NCBI RefSeq assembly: GCF_030315685.1
Contig: NZ_JASXSI010000025.1
Span: forward strand, 1-64,000
Origin: Gordonia sp. ABSL11-1
Lineage (GTDB): Bacteria; Actinomycetota; Actinomycetes; Mycobacteriales; Mycobacteriaceae
Reading direction: 5' to 3'
DNA length: 64,000 bases
The position numbers and the translations under genes are program-made. Shown in pieces: positions 7,785 through 15,955 of the stretch. The stretch's first letter is position 1, and the number at the start of each line of letters is the position of its first letter. The notes beneath the pieces are model-generated. The model did no database searches, was not told the DNA's origin, and saw only the letters and a list, made by a program, of their open reading frames with translations.

Positions 7785-8759
7785 TCACCAATACCAGCGG
7801 GCCGGCGCCGGCAGCAACGTCGTCGTGATCGTCGGCAGTTCCGGGCTCACCGTCGGTTCGGGCTCCACCGGTGACGGATTCGCGGTCGGCACCGGGGTCG
7901 TCGTCGGCACCGGGATGTCCGTCGTGCTCGGCAGCTGCGGATCGGTGGTACCCGGCTGACCCGTACCGGGCTGGCCGGTGCGTGCGTCGGTCGGCGGATC
8001 GCTGGTCGGGGGTGTGCTCGGCACGGTCACGGAGGTCGACCGGCCGTCGGTACCCGACTTCAGCAGATCTCGCGGCGGCGACGCCGGATCGTTGGGATTC
8101 CGGCCGGTGACCGAGGAGTCACGGCTCGCCGAGGACTTCGACGAGCTGCTCGATGCGGCCTTCGACGCGCCGTCGGTGCGCAGACGATCGATCCACTCGT
8201 TCATCCGCTTCTTGTCCGCGTCGGCCACCGGGCCCATGTTCTTCTGGGCCTTGGCGATCAGTTCCGCGGCCTGCGCGGTGTCGCCCGAAGCGGCGGCCGC
8301 CTCGGCCTGCTCCAGATAGGACTGGACGTCCATCGACGCCTGGGTCTGGCTCGCCGCCTCGGCGAACACCACACGCTTGACGCCCCACAGCGGATCTCCC
8401 GGCGACGAGCCCTCGGCGAGGACCGTCAGGCCGGCACCCGCGATCACGACGATTGCGGCAGCGCCGGAGGCGACGCGCAGATGTCGGATCACGCCCCGCC
8501 CACGACGCGCACGCTCGGTGGCGGCGATCGCGGATTCGACCTCCTCCACAGTGGGCAGCTCGGGCAGCGGCTCGACGATCACGTCGTGGCGCCAGCCGGC
8601 GAGAAGTTCAGCGAGGTGATACTCGGCGTCGTCTCGCGTCGGTACGGGCTTGTCGCCGGACAGCGCGTCGAGGAACCGGTCGTCGAGGTGGACGGCCGTC
8701 AGATCGATCGGATCCGTCAGGTCCCAGGTGGGGTCGGCAGGATCATGCTCCTCGTTCAT
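7785..8759 (-). CDS. rsdA: Anti-sigma-D factor RsdA
   Basis: Membrane-anchored anti-sigma factor for SigD, equivalent to Rv3413c. The cytoplasmic N-terminus (about residues 1-90) carries the sigma-binding region with SGDKPVPTRDDAEYHLAELL. A single membrane helix follows (RVASGAAAIVVIAGAGLTVLA, about residues 95-115), then an extracytoplasmic alpha-helical part and a long Pro/Thr/Ser-rich tail ending in RWYW. Start: ATG 8759 with AGGTGAGG upstream; GTG 8768 is an alternative. It overlaps the end of sigD, the usual arrangement for co-translated sigma/anti-sigma pairs. In M. tuberculosis this class is controlled by Clp-dependent degradation after regulated proteolysis. Confidence 0.9.
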   Translation of the reverse strand: MNEEHDPADPTWDLTDPIDLTAVHLDDRFLDALSGDKPVPTRDDAEYHLAELLAGWRHDVIVEPLPELPTVEEVESAIAATERARRGRGVIRHLRVASGAAAIVVIAGAGLTVLAEGSSPGDPLWGVKRVVFAEAASQTQASMDVQSYLEQAEAAAASGDTAQAAELIAKAQKNMGPVADADKKRMNEWIDRLRTDGASKAASSSSSKSSASRDSSVTGRNPNDPASPPRDLLKSGTDGRSTSVTVPSTPPTSDPPTDARTGQPGTGQPGTTDPQLPSTTDIPVPTTTPVPTANPSPVEPEPTVSPELPTITTTLLPAPARWYW

Positions 8760-9330
8760 CCGCCTCACCTGCTTTCCTCAGTTGGTCCTTCAATTTCGCC
8801 AGTGCCCGATGCTGTGCCACCCGGACGGCGCCTGCCGTGCTGCCCACCGCATCCGCGGTCTCTTCAGCCGAGAGGCCGACGACCAGACGCAGGACCAGCA
8901 CCTCGCGCTGCTTCTCCGGGAGGATCGTCAGCAGCGCGCGCATACGGCGGCTGGCATCGGCGTCCAGGGCCATCTGTTCCGGTCCCCCGGTGAACGTCGT
9001 CAACTCCGGCAACGTCTCCACCGGGTCGGCCTTGACCCTCCCCGCCACTCGCATCGCATCGGCGACCTTGTGGGCGGCGATACCGTATACGAAGGCCATG
9101 AACGGCCTGCCCTGGTCTTGGTACCGGGGCAGTGCTGTCATCACCGCCATCAACGCCTCCTGCGCGATATCGTCGGCGGAGAACAGGTGGCGTTCTCCGA
9201 CTCCAATTCGCCCTCGGCAGTAGCGCAGGATCGGCTCCTGCACACTCTCGAGAACTGACGTGAGCGCGCCGCGATCGCCCTGCCCCGCAGAGCGGACTGC
9301 CTCGTCGAGCTCAACACCCGTCAGTTTCAT
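8743..9330 (-). CDS. sigD: ECF-type RNA polymerase sigma factor SigD
   Basis: Alternative sigma factor related to Rv3414c. Region 2 contains LFSADDIAQEALMAVMTALPRYQDQGRPFMAFVYGIAAHKVAD; region 4 contains LPEKQREVLVLRLVVGLSAEETADAVGSTAGAVRVAQHRALAKL, a typical helix-turn-helix. I use ATG 9330 (MKLTGVELDEAV), which includes the whole sigma fold; GTG 9390 is an in-frame alternative giving 20 more residues. rsdA follows with overlapping ends, so SigD activity is probably gated by that membrane protein. Confidence 0.93.
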   Translation of the reverse strand: MKLTGVELDEAVRSAGQGDRGALTSVLESVQEPILRYCRGRIGVGERHLFSADDIAQEALMAVMTALPRYQDQGRPFMAFVYGIAAHKVADAMRVAGRVKADPVETLPELTTFTGGPEQMALDADASRRMRALLTILPEKQREVLVLRLVVGLSAEETADAVGSTAGAVRVAQHRALAKLKDQLRKAGEADERGA

Positions 9331-9421
9331 CGTCAGTTGAGATCCCCGTGTTACATGTGTGGTGGTGTTGCCGAGCGATTTCGTCCCCACGTCACCTTAG
9401 CGATCACCTGTCACGCTCCGA

Positions 9422-10207
9422 TCACCCACTCGCCGTCACCCGGTGTTCGAACGGGACACCTCGGCGGATGAGGTCGGCCCGCAGCCGCGCGAGATCCGCT
9501 GCGACCGCGGTGTCCGACGGATTCAGACCCGTGCGCAGCGCTGATGACGCCCATTCGAGCGGGAGCAGCCCGTGTTCGGCGGCACGAGCACCCACCCGCG
9601 CGGCCTGATCTGAGGCCTCGGCCGATCGGCCCGCCGTCGCCGCGGCCGCCGCGGCGATGAGGGACGTCTTCACCCGATGGCGGTGCGGTGTGTCGGGTGC
9701 AGCCGCGATCAACAGTGCAGCGTCGGCGTGGCTGCACGCACCGGGGGCGTCGCCCGAGTACATCGCGAGCTCGGCCGACACCCATTCGATCCGCAGCCGC
9801 GGACGTCGTCCGGCGAGCCACTCGGGGTCGTCGGCCGCCACGCACCGGCGGGCCCGCTGCAGCAGACTGCGCGCGGCAGTGAGATGGAGCTGTCCGAGAT
9901 GATCGGCGGCGAGTCCGACGACGGCATCGAGGACGGCCGCCCGGGTGTGCGGATCGCCGTCGCGTCGCGGGCCACCGACGGAAAGCAGCGCCCTCCCGTC
10001 GATCGTCGCGGCGAGCCGGTGGCGGCCGGCCTGGCGCAGCAACGATGCGCGCGTCGAACCGGACAGAGAGGCCAGCACGCCGTCGTCGGCGGCCCGTGCA
10101 CTGCGGTCCACGTCGGCGAGCAGTGAGAAGGCGCGCGCGGTGTGACCCACACCTCCCCACTCGACGGCGTCGTACCAGCGCGCATACCCTTCCGTACGTC
10201 TGCGCAT
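9422..10207 (-). CDS. Conserved helical protein of unknown function (Rv3415c-like)
   Basis: The 261-residue product begins MRRRTEGYARWYDAVEWGGVGHTARAFSLLADVD and consists largely of alanine-rich helices in a TPR-like rhythm (for example RSLLQRARRCVAADDPEWLAG, then CSHADAALLIAAAPDT). No catalytic motif, membrane segment or signal peptide is visible. It lies between sigD and whiB3, the same place as Rv3415c. A protein-binding scaffold is the most that can be inferred. TAGGCT lies 5 nt upstream of the ATG and could be a leaderless -10 element. Confidence 0.75.
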   Translation of the reverse strand: MRRRTEGYARWYDAVEWGGVGHTARAFSLLADVDRSARAADDGVLASLSGSTRASLLRQAGRHRLAATIDGRALLSVGGPRRDGDPHTRAAVLDAVVGLAADHLGQLHLTAARSLLQRARRCVAADDPEWLAGRRPRLRIEWVSAELAMYSGDAPGACSHADAALLIAAAPDTPHRHRVKTSLIAAAAAATAGRSAEASDQAARVGARAAEHGLLPLEWASSALRTGLNPSDTAVAADLARLRADLIRRGVPFEHRVTASG

Positions 10208-10647
10208 TTCAGAGCCTATTTTCCGACTCTTTCACGCGGTCTACGCGCAGTGGAACCGGTTGCAGTTTGCATGAATTTAACCTGCCGTCACAAACGTTAA
10301 TTCGGGAAACAGATCACGTATGAATAATCGTCGGGTTTCTTCTGGGTTACACGGCCCGCGTCGTGTCACCTGCCTGTCATGCGCGAAATGGTTCATCGAA
10401 ATGGCCCCTCCAGCAAGAGAACCCGCAGATCAGCGGGGATTGTCAGGACATACACGGGGGGCGGATTCGGCACCCTCCGTTCATATGCTATGCCTTCTGC
10501 ACTCCTCAACATTGCGTTAACAATTACCGAACTTTCACCATCGTAGAGCAGCCATTTAGCGGGATTGACTCAATTAATTTCGCTTGCCTACTGTGTGTTT
10601 GCGCCGACGAAAAACGGAGCGCCACACGCAGACAAGGAGCCGCTGCC
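10208..10647. other. 440-bp AT-rich divergent regulatory region before whiB3
   Basis: Non-coding by inspection: short frames only, and visibly richer in A+T than the surrounding genes. It separates the Rv3415c-like gene from whiB3. The only element I can support is the whiB3 promoter at its right end. The long spacer implies room for several regulators, as expected for a redox-responsive WhiB gene. Confidence 0.6.
10565..10594 (+). promoter_or_regulatory. Sigma-A-like promoter of whiB3
   Basis: TTGACT (10565-10570), 18-bp spacer, TACTGT (10589-10594). The start site would be near 10601, giving a ~47-nt leader before ATG 10648. Confidence 0.55.
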
Positions 10648-10944
10648 ATGCCTCAGCCGAATCATCTCCCCGGTCCGAATGCTGACATCTGGGATTGGCA
10701 GATGCAGGGCTTGTGCCGCGGAGTGGAATCCTCGATGTTCTTTCATCCGGACGGTGAGCGAGGACGGGCCCGCGCCCAGCGTGAGCGGCGCGCCAAGGAG
10801 ATGTGCCATCAGTGCCCGGTCATCGCCCAGTGCCGAGAGCACGCGCTCGCGGTGGCCGAACCCTACGGGATCTGGGGCGGGCTGTCCGAGTCCGAGCGGA
10901 GCATGCTGATGAAGCGCGGCGTCGGACGCCGCATCGCGAGCTGA
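10648..10944 (+). CDS. whiB3: WhiB family redox-sensing regulator WhiB3
   Basis: Small [4Fe-4S] protein that works with the primary sigma factor and responds to redox state and NO in mycobacteria. The 98 residues show the full signature: GLCRG (Cys1), then MCHQCPVIAQC (CxxCx5C) for the other three ligands, followed by the turn GIWGGLSESERSML and a basic tail RGVGRR. It starts at ATG 10648, 7 nt after AAGGAG. The N-terminus MPQPNHLPGPNADIWDWQ matches WhiB3 rather than other WhiB paralogues, and the location beside groEL1 agrees. Confidence 0.95.
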   Translation: MPQPNHLPGPNADIWDWQMQGLCRGVESSMFFHPDGERGRARAQRERRAKEMCHQCPVIAQCREHALAVAEPYGIWGGLSESERSMLMKRGVGRRIAS

Positions 10945-10978
10945 ATCCGGGCGCCGACCTACACCTCCACGACGACGA

Positions 10979-11014
10979 GACGGGGGCATCGATCAGTGGA
11001 TCGATGCCCCCGTC
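10979..11014. terminator. Strong bidirectional terminator between whiB3 and groEL
   Basis: Perfect 16-bp inverted repeat GACGGGGGCATCGATC / GATCGATGCCCCCGTC with a 4-nt loop, between two convergent genes. A short T run (TCTTCG) follows on the plus strand. Confidence 0.85.
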
Positions 11015-11050
11015 TTCGTCGGTCAGCGTCCGAGAGGGTCGATGCGCACG

Positions 11051-12664
11051 TCAGTGCGCGTGACCGTGGTGTCCGCCGGCCGGCTCGTCCTCGGGCTGGT
11101 CGACGACAGCGGTCTCCGTCGTCAGTACCATCCGAGCCACCGACGCCGCGTTCACCACGGCCGAACGGGTGACCTTCACCGGGTCGATGATGCCGTCGGC
11201 GAGCAGGTCGCCGTAGGTGAGCGTGGCCGCGTTGAATCCCTGGCCGGGTTCGGCCTCGGACACCTTCGCGACGACGACGGCACCGTCGACACCTGCATTG
11301 CCGGCGATCCAGAACAGCGGGGCACGCACAGCATCGCGGACCAGCCGCACACCGAGCGCCTCGTCCTCGTCGAGGCCGTCGGCCAGTCCGTCGAGGATCT
11401 TGGCGGCCTGGACGATGGCGGTCCCGCCGCCGGGGATGATGCCCTCCTCGACCGCGGCCTTGGCTGCGGCGACCGCATCCTCGACACGGTGCTTGCGCTC
11501 CTTGAGCGCGGTCTCGGTGGCCGCCCCCACCCGGATGACGGCGATGCCACCGGCGAGCTTCGCCAGACGCTCGGCGAGTTTCTCGCGGTCCCAGTCGGAA
11601 TCGCTGTTCTCGATCTCGCGACGCAACTGCTCGGCACGCTTGGCGATCTCCTCGGAGGTCCCGGCGCCCTCGACCAGCGTGGTGGTGTCCTTGGTGACGA
11701 CGACGCGGCGGACCGAACCGAGCAGATCGAGCTCCGCGTTCTGCAGGCTCACCCCGATGTCGGAGGAGATCACGGTGCCACCGGTCACGACGGCGAGATC
11801 CTCGAGGAACGCCTTGCGGCGGTCACCGAAGAACGGCGCCTTCACGGCGACGGCCTTGATCGTCTTGCGGATCGAGTTGACCACCAGGGTCGACAGCGGC
11901 TCGCCCTCGACGTCCTCGGCGATGATCAGCAGCGACTTGCCCTCGGAGGCGACCTTCTCCAGCAGCGGGAGGAAGTCCGGCAGCGAACTGATCTTGTCGC
12001 GGTAGAGCAGCACGAGGGCGTCGGTGAGGACGGCCTCCTGGCTGTCGCCGTCGGTGATGAAGTACGGCGAGAGGTAGCCCTTGTCGAACTGCACGCCCTC
12101 GGTGATGTCGAGTTCGGTCTGCAGGCCCGAACCCTCTTCGACGGTGACGACGCCGTCGCCGCCGACCCGGCTCATCGCCTTGCCGACCATCTCACCGACC
12201 TCCTCGTCACGTGACGAGACGGTGGCGACCTGTCCGATGGCCTTCTCCCCTTCGACCGGGGTCGCGACGCGGAGCAATTCGGCGCTGATGGCGTCGGCGG
12301 CCTTGCCGATCCCGATGCCGAGAGCGATCGGGTTCGCGCCGGCCGCCACGTTGCGCAAACCGGCCGAGACCATGGCCTGGGCGAGGACCGTCGCGGTGGT
12401 GGTCCCGTCGCCGGCCACGTCATTGGTCTTCGTCGCGACCGACTTGACCAGCTGGGCGCCGAGGTTCTCGAAAGGATCCTCGAGGTCAATGTCGCGGGCG
12501 ATGGTGACGCCGTCGTTGGTGACGTTCGGGCCGCCGAAGGCCTTGGCCAGCACCACGTGACGGCCACGCGGGCCGAGGGTGACCTTCACGGCGTCGGCGA
12601 GCTGGTTGATGCCACGCTCGAGCGCGCGGCGCGCTACGTCGTCGAATTCAATCTGTTTGGACAT
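11051..12664 (-). CDS. groEL1: Chaperonin GroEL1
   Basis: 60-kDa chaperonin subunit of 537 residues. Conserved elements include LGPRGRHVVL near residue 30, DGTTTATVLAQ (ATP site), EEGSGLQTELDITEGVQFDKGYLSPYF in the apical region and GIIPGGGTAIVQAA. The tail is histidine-rich (GGHHGHAH) instead of the Gly-Gly-Met repeat of GroEL2, and the gene is paired with groES, which identifies the GroEL1 type. In mycobacteria GroEL1 has specialised roles, including mycolic-acid biofilm formation. It follows groES by 93 bp. Confidence 0.95.
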   Translation of the reverse strand: MSKQIEFDDVARRALERGINQLADAVKVTLGPRGRHVVLAKAFGGPNVTNDGVTIARDIDLEDPFENLGAQLVKSVATKTNDVAGDGTTTATVLAQAMVSAGLRNVAAGANPIALGIGIGKAADAISAELLRVATPVEGEKAIGQVATVSSRDEEVGEMVGKAMSRVGGDGVVTVEEGSGLQTELDITEGVQFDKGYLSPYFITDGDSQEAVLTDALVLLYRDKISSLPDFLPLLEKVASEGKSLLIIAEDVEGEPLSTLVVNSIRKTIKAVAVKAPFFGDRRKAFLEDLAVVTGGTVISSDIGVSLQNAELDLLGSVRRVVVTKDTTTLVEGAGTSEEIAKRAEQLRREIENSDSDWDREKLAERLAKLAGGIAVIRVGAATETALKERKHRVEDAVAAAKAAVEEGIIPGGGTAIVQAAKILDGLADGLDEDEALGVRLVRDAVRAPLFWIAGNAGVDGAVVVAKVSEAEPGQGFNAATLTYGDLLADGIIDPVKVTRSAVVNAASVARMVLTTETAVVDQPEDEPAGGHHGHAH

Positions 12665-12757
12665 GGGTCTCTTTCACATACGGAGATTGTGGTGAACGGC
12701 AACGCCCCGGCGCCCGAGAGGGCACCGGGGCGCGAGACACGCGGAAAGTCGCGGGTC

Positions 12758-13057
12758 TTACTTGCCGATGACGGCCAGCACGTCGCGCGCCGACAGGATC
12801 AGGTACTCCTCACCGGCGTACTTGATCTCGGTGCCGCCGTACTTGCTGTAGATGACGGTGTCGCCTTCTTTGACGTCGACCGGGACGCGGTTGCCCTGCT
12901 CGGTCACCCGTCCCTCGCCGACGGCGATGACGGTGCCTTCCTGCGGCTTCTCCTTGGCTGTGTCCGGGATGACCAGACCGGACGCGGTGGTCGTCTCTGC
13001 CTCCACGGCCTGCACCAGGATCTTGTCCTCAAGCGGCTTGATGTTCACGCTCGCCAC
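12758..13057 (-). CDS. groES: Co-chaperonin GroES
   Basis: 10-kDa lid of the GroEL chamber; 99 residues starting VASVNIKPLEDKILVQAVEAE. The mobile loop TTTASGLVIPDTAKEKPQEG and the C-terminal YLILSARDVLAVIGK are intact. I chose GTG 13057 because GroES proteins begin two or three residues before VNIKPL, and GAGGAC lies 9 nt upstream; an upstream in-frame start at 13072 would add five residues. The leader holds a CIRCE operator and a GGGC-TTCG-GCCC hairpin (13123-13134, read on the minus strand). Confidence 0.95.
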   Translation of the reverse strand: MASVNIKPLEDKILVQAVEAETTTASGLVIPDTAKEKPQEGTVIAVGEGRVTEQGNRVPVDVKEGDTVIYSKYGGTEIKYAGEEYLILSARDVLAVIGK

Positions 13058-13171
13058 GATGTGGGTCCTCAACTTTCGTACTGAGTTGTTGAACGGTATC
13101 GACTTGCACGTTCATTGGCCCTGGGCCGAAGCCCCGCAGTCGCGGGTGTACGAGACTTCATCACAGTGCCA

Positions 13172-13198
13172 CTAGCACTCTATACATGCGAGTGCCAG
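13172..13198. promoter_or_regulatory. CIRCE operator (HrcA binding site) for groES-groEL
   Basis: CTAGCACTC-N9-GAGTGCCAG matches the CIRCE inverted repeat (TTAGCACTC-N9-GAGTGCTAA) at 15 of 18 arm positions. Another GCACTC copy directly adjoins it (13198-13203) and could form part of a second site. TATAGA on the minus strand inside the spacer looks like the -10 element, so HrcA would block polymerase. Confidence 0.9.
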
Positions 13199-13237
13199 CA
13201 CTCAAGGGCAGAGGGTGCGAAAGTCTGGGCTGATCGC

Positions 13238-14290
13238 TCAGAGCTGACTGACCTGCACCGACATACCGGGGTCGGTCGCCACTGTCAGCGGCGACGGTGT
13301 CGCTCCGCCGCCGATGACGTGAGCACCGAGCGTCGCGATCATGACACCGTTGTCGGTGCACAGACGCGGTCGCGGCACGCGCAGGGTGATGCCGGCCGCG
13401 GCGCAGCGCTCCTGTGCCATCGAGCGGATGCGGGAGTTCGCGGTCGCGCCCCCGCCGAGGACGAGGGTGTCCACGTCGAGGTCGGTGCAGGCGCGGATCG
13501 CCTTCATCGTGAGGACATCGGCAACCGCTTCCTGGAACGACGCCGCGATGTCGGGAATCGCCGGCTCGGCACCCTCGCGCTCACATCTCTCGACGTGACG
13601 GGCAACCGCAGTCTTGAGGCCGCTGAACGAGAAGTCATATCGTGCGTCGCGCGGTCCGGTCATCCCGCGCGGGAACGCCATGGCGTGCGGATCTCCACGC
13701 TCCGCGGCACGGTCGAGGGCGGGACCACCGGGGAACCCGAGATCCAGGAGTCGCGCCACCTTGTCGAAGGCCTCCCCCGCCGCGTCGTCGACGGTGGTGC
13801 CGAGTTCGGTGATCGGGCGGGCGAGGTCGGTCACGTGCAGCAGGTGTGTGTGGCCGCCGCTGACCAGCAGCGCGACGCACTCCGGCATCGGTCCGTGTTC
13901 GAGAGTGTCGACCGCGACGTGCCCGCCGAGGTGGTTCATCGCGTACAGCGGCACATCCCACGCCAGTGCGTAGGCCTTGGCCGCCGACACTCCCACGAGC
14001 AACGCCCCGGCCAGACCCGGACCGATCGTCACCGCGATCGCATCCGGACGGTCGATCCCGGCCGCCTCGCGGGCACGCCGCATCGTGGGGACGATCGCCT
14101 CGAGATGAGCGCGGGATGCGATCTCGGGGACGACACCACCGAATCGCGCGTGCTCGTCGACGCTGGAGGCCACCTCGTCAGCCAACAGTGTCGCCGTGCC
14201 CCGACCACCGTCGCCGATCCCGTCCGGTTCCCACCGCACGATGCCGACCCCGGTCTCGTCACACGAACTCTCGACACCCATCACGATCAT
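13238..14290 (-). CDS. tsaD: tRNA N6-threonylcarbamoyladenosine transferase TsaD
   Basis: Transfers the threonylcarbamoyl group to A37 of ANN-decoding tRNAs. The 350 residues show the Kae1/TsaD signatures: GVESSCDETGVG at the N-terminus, HxxxH metal site NHLGGHVAV with the partner LVSGGHTHLL, FSFSGLKTAV, and LVLGGGATANSRIR with the late metal-ligand region PRPRLCTDNGVMIA. ATG 14290 overlaps the rimI stop (ATGA). It is the last gene of the alr-to-tsaD operon and works with TsaB and TsaE encoded just upstream. Confidence 0.96.
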   Translation of the reverse strand: MIVMGVESSCDETGVGIVRWEPDGIGDGGRGTATLLADEVASSVDEHARFGGVVPEIASRAHLEAIVPTMRRAREAAGIDRPDAIAVTIGPGLAGALLVGVSAAKAYALAWDVPLYAMNHLGGHVAVDTLEHGPMPECVALLVSGGHTHLLHVTDLARPITELGTTVDDAAGEAFDKVARLLDLGFPGGPALDRAAERGDPHAMAFPRGMTGPRDARYDFSFSGLKTAVARHVERCEREGAEPAIPDIAASFQEAVADVLTMKAIRACTDLDVDTLVLGGGATANSRIRSMAQERCAAAGITLRVPRPRLCTDNGVMIATLGAHVIGGGATPSPLTVATDPGMSVQVSQL

Positions 14291-14793
14291 GGGGCGCTCC
14301 CCGGCTGTGGAGCGGTCGGCGACTGGGCCGGCCGGATCATGGTGTACGCGTCGGCTCCCGACGGCTGATAGTAGTTGCGCCGAATCCCCGACCGTACGAA
14401 GCCGTTTCGCGCATAGAGTTCGATGGCCGTGTCGTTGTCGGTGCGGACCTCGAGGAACATCGGTGCGCCGCAGTCGTCGGCGACGTCGAGCAGTGCGGCC
14501 AGCAGCGCCCGGCCGTACCCGCGACCACGATGTGACGGCGCCACGGCGATCGTGTGGATCTCGCATTCGTACGATCCCGCCGTTCCCAGCGTGGACACCC
14601 CCGCGTAGCCGACGACCTCGCCGCCACGCACCTCGCGGGCCGCGAAATAACGATTGTAGGGGGCGTTGAGTTCCGCCCGGAAAGCGGTTGCAGGCCACGG
14701 CGAGTCGCCGGCGAACATTTCCTTCTCCAACGCCGCGCAGCGCGGGATGTCGACGTAACCGAGATCGTCGATCAGCAACTCAGAGGTCGTCAT
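14287..14793 (-). CDS. rimI: Ribosomal-protein-alanine N-acetyltransferase RimI
   Basis: GNAT-family acetyltransferase acting on protein N-termini, classically ribosomal protein S18. The 168 residues contain the acetyl-CoA loop VAPSHRGRGYGRALL (RxxGxG/A motif), then LEVRTDNDTAIELYARNGF and RRNYYQPSGADAYTM, all typical of RimI. It overlaps both neighbours by 4 nt (tsaB upstream, tsaD downstream), an arrangement widespread in actinobacteria. Confidence 0.92.
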   Translation of the reverse strand: MTTSELLIDDLGYVDIPRCAALEKEMFAGDSPWPATAFRAELNAPYNRYFAAREVRGGEVVGYAGVSTLGTAGSYECEIHTIAVAPSHRGRGYGRALLAALLDVADDCGAPMFLEVRTDNDTAIELYARNGFVRSGIRRNYYQPSGADAYTMIRPAQSPTAPQPGSAP

Positions 14794-15494
14794 CGGCCCA
14801 CTCCGCCCGCAGCGGCCCGCCGGCGCTTGGCCGTCGGCTCCACCGCGTCCGGCCGGCGGAGGTACAGCGGCACCAACGGCGCCGGGGTCGCCACGGATCG
14901 CAGGTCGGTGATCGCGCTGCCGACGAGTCCGGCGGTCGACGGCGCGGTCGCCCTACCGACCGGCCGATCGAACAACCGCGCATGTTCGGGTGAGCCGACG
15001 ACGAGGTCGATGTCGACCGCCGCGAGATCGGCCACCACCTCCGCGGGCGCGGTCACCGACGGTCCACTGACGCGTTCGCCGTCGACATAACGCGCCCAAT
15101 AGATCTCGCGTCGACGGGCATCGGTGACCACGAGAACCGAGCGAGGCACCGAACCCCCCGCGATGTCGTCAGCGGCGCACGCCGCCACCGCGTCGAGCGA
15201 ACACACCCCGTACACCGGCAGCGCCAACGCATCCGCGAACGATGCCGCCGTCGCCATGCCGACGCGCAGCCCGGTGAACGGACCCGGACCGCAGCCGAGG
15301 ACCACCGCGTCGAGATCTCCTCGCGCGACGGCCGATTCGGTCAGCACCTCGGCGATGAGGGTCGTCAGCACCTCGGCGTGCCGCCGGCCGTCGGACACCG
15401 CACGTTCGGCGAGGACCCCGGTCCCCGCGTCGTCGACGCGCGCCACGCCCGTCACGACCGCGTCGGTCGAGGTGTCGATCGCCAGGACGTACAT
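14790..15494 (-). CDS. tsaB: tRNA threonylcarbamoyladenosine biosynthesis protein TsaB
   Basis: Inactive Kae1-fold partner that dimerises with TsaD in t6A synthesis. The 234 residues begin MYVLAIDTSTDAVVTG, carry LGCGPGPFTGLRVGMATA and a typical actinobacterial C-terminal extension ending in Arg/Ala-rich sequence. I took ATG 15494 since it overlaps the tsaE stop by 4 nt and starts exactly at the conserved beta strand; an upstream start at 15509 would add five residues. Confidence 0.93.
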   Translation of the reverse strand: MYVLAIDTSTDAVVTGVARVDDAGTGVLAERAVSDGRRHAEVLTTLIAEVLTESAVARGDLDAVVLGCGPGPFTGLRVGMATAASFADALALPVYGVCSLDAVAACAADDIAGGSVPRSVLVVTDARRREIYWARYVDGERVSGPSVTAPAEVVADLAAVDIDLVVGSPEHARLFDRPVGRATAPSTAGLVGSAITDLRSVATPAPLVPLYLRRPDAVEPTAKRRRAAAGGVGR

Positions 15495-15955
15495 CAGTGC
15501 TCCACCCATCCCCAGTCGGCCTGCCGGACATCGGAATCCGGCTCACGGCGGAGCCGGACCAGCAGGTGGCGCTCCGCGAGTCGCTCGGCCACACCCTCAC
15601 CCCACTCCACGACGACGACCGCGCCCCTCAGATCCGAGTCGAGGTCGAGGGCGTCGAGTTCGTCGAGCCCGCCGAGCCGATAGGCGTCGACATGGATCAT
15701 GCCGGGTAGATCGGGAAGTGAGGGACGGTGCTCACGCGCGATGATGAAGGTCGGCGACGACACGCGTCCGACAACGCGCAGGCCGGCCCCGATCCCGCGG
15801 GCGAGTGCGGTTTTGCCGGCACCGAGCGGGCCGTCGAGGATGACCAGATCGCCGGCGGACAGCGTTGCGGCCAGTTCCCGGCCGAGGTCTTCGGTGTCGG
15901 CGACGTCGGGCAACACCCGTGAACCCGTCGCACCCCTGGTCGCGGACTCGATCAC
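15494..15955 (-). CDS. tsaE: tRNA threonylcarbamoyladenosine biosynthesis ATPase TsaE
   Basis: P-loop ATPase that drives cycling of the TsaB-TsaD complex. Walker A is LDGPLGAGKTALARGIG; later signatures are SSPTFIIAREH, MIHVDAYRL and VVVEWGEGVAERL. I chose GTG 15955, which overlaps the upstream hydrolase stop as GTGA like the other junctions of this operon; ATG 15982 in frame is possible and would add nine residues and a 31-nt overlap. Confidence 0.92.
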   Translation of the reverse strand: MIESATRGATGSRVLPDVADTEDLGRELAATLSAGDLVILDGPLGAGKTALARGIGAGLRVVGRVSSPTFIIAREHRPSLPDLPGMIHVDAYRLGGLDELDALDLDSDLRGAVVVVEWGEGVAERLAERHLLVRLRREPDSDVRQADWGWVEH

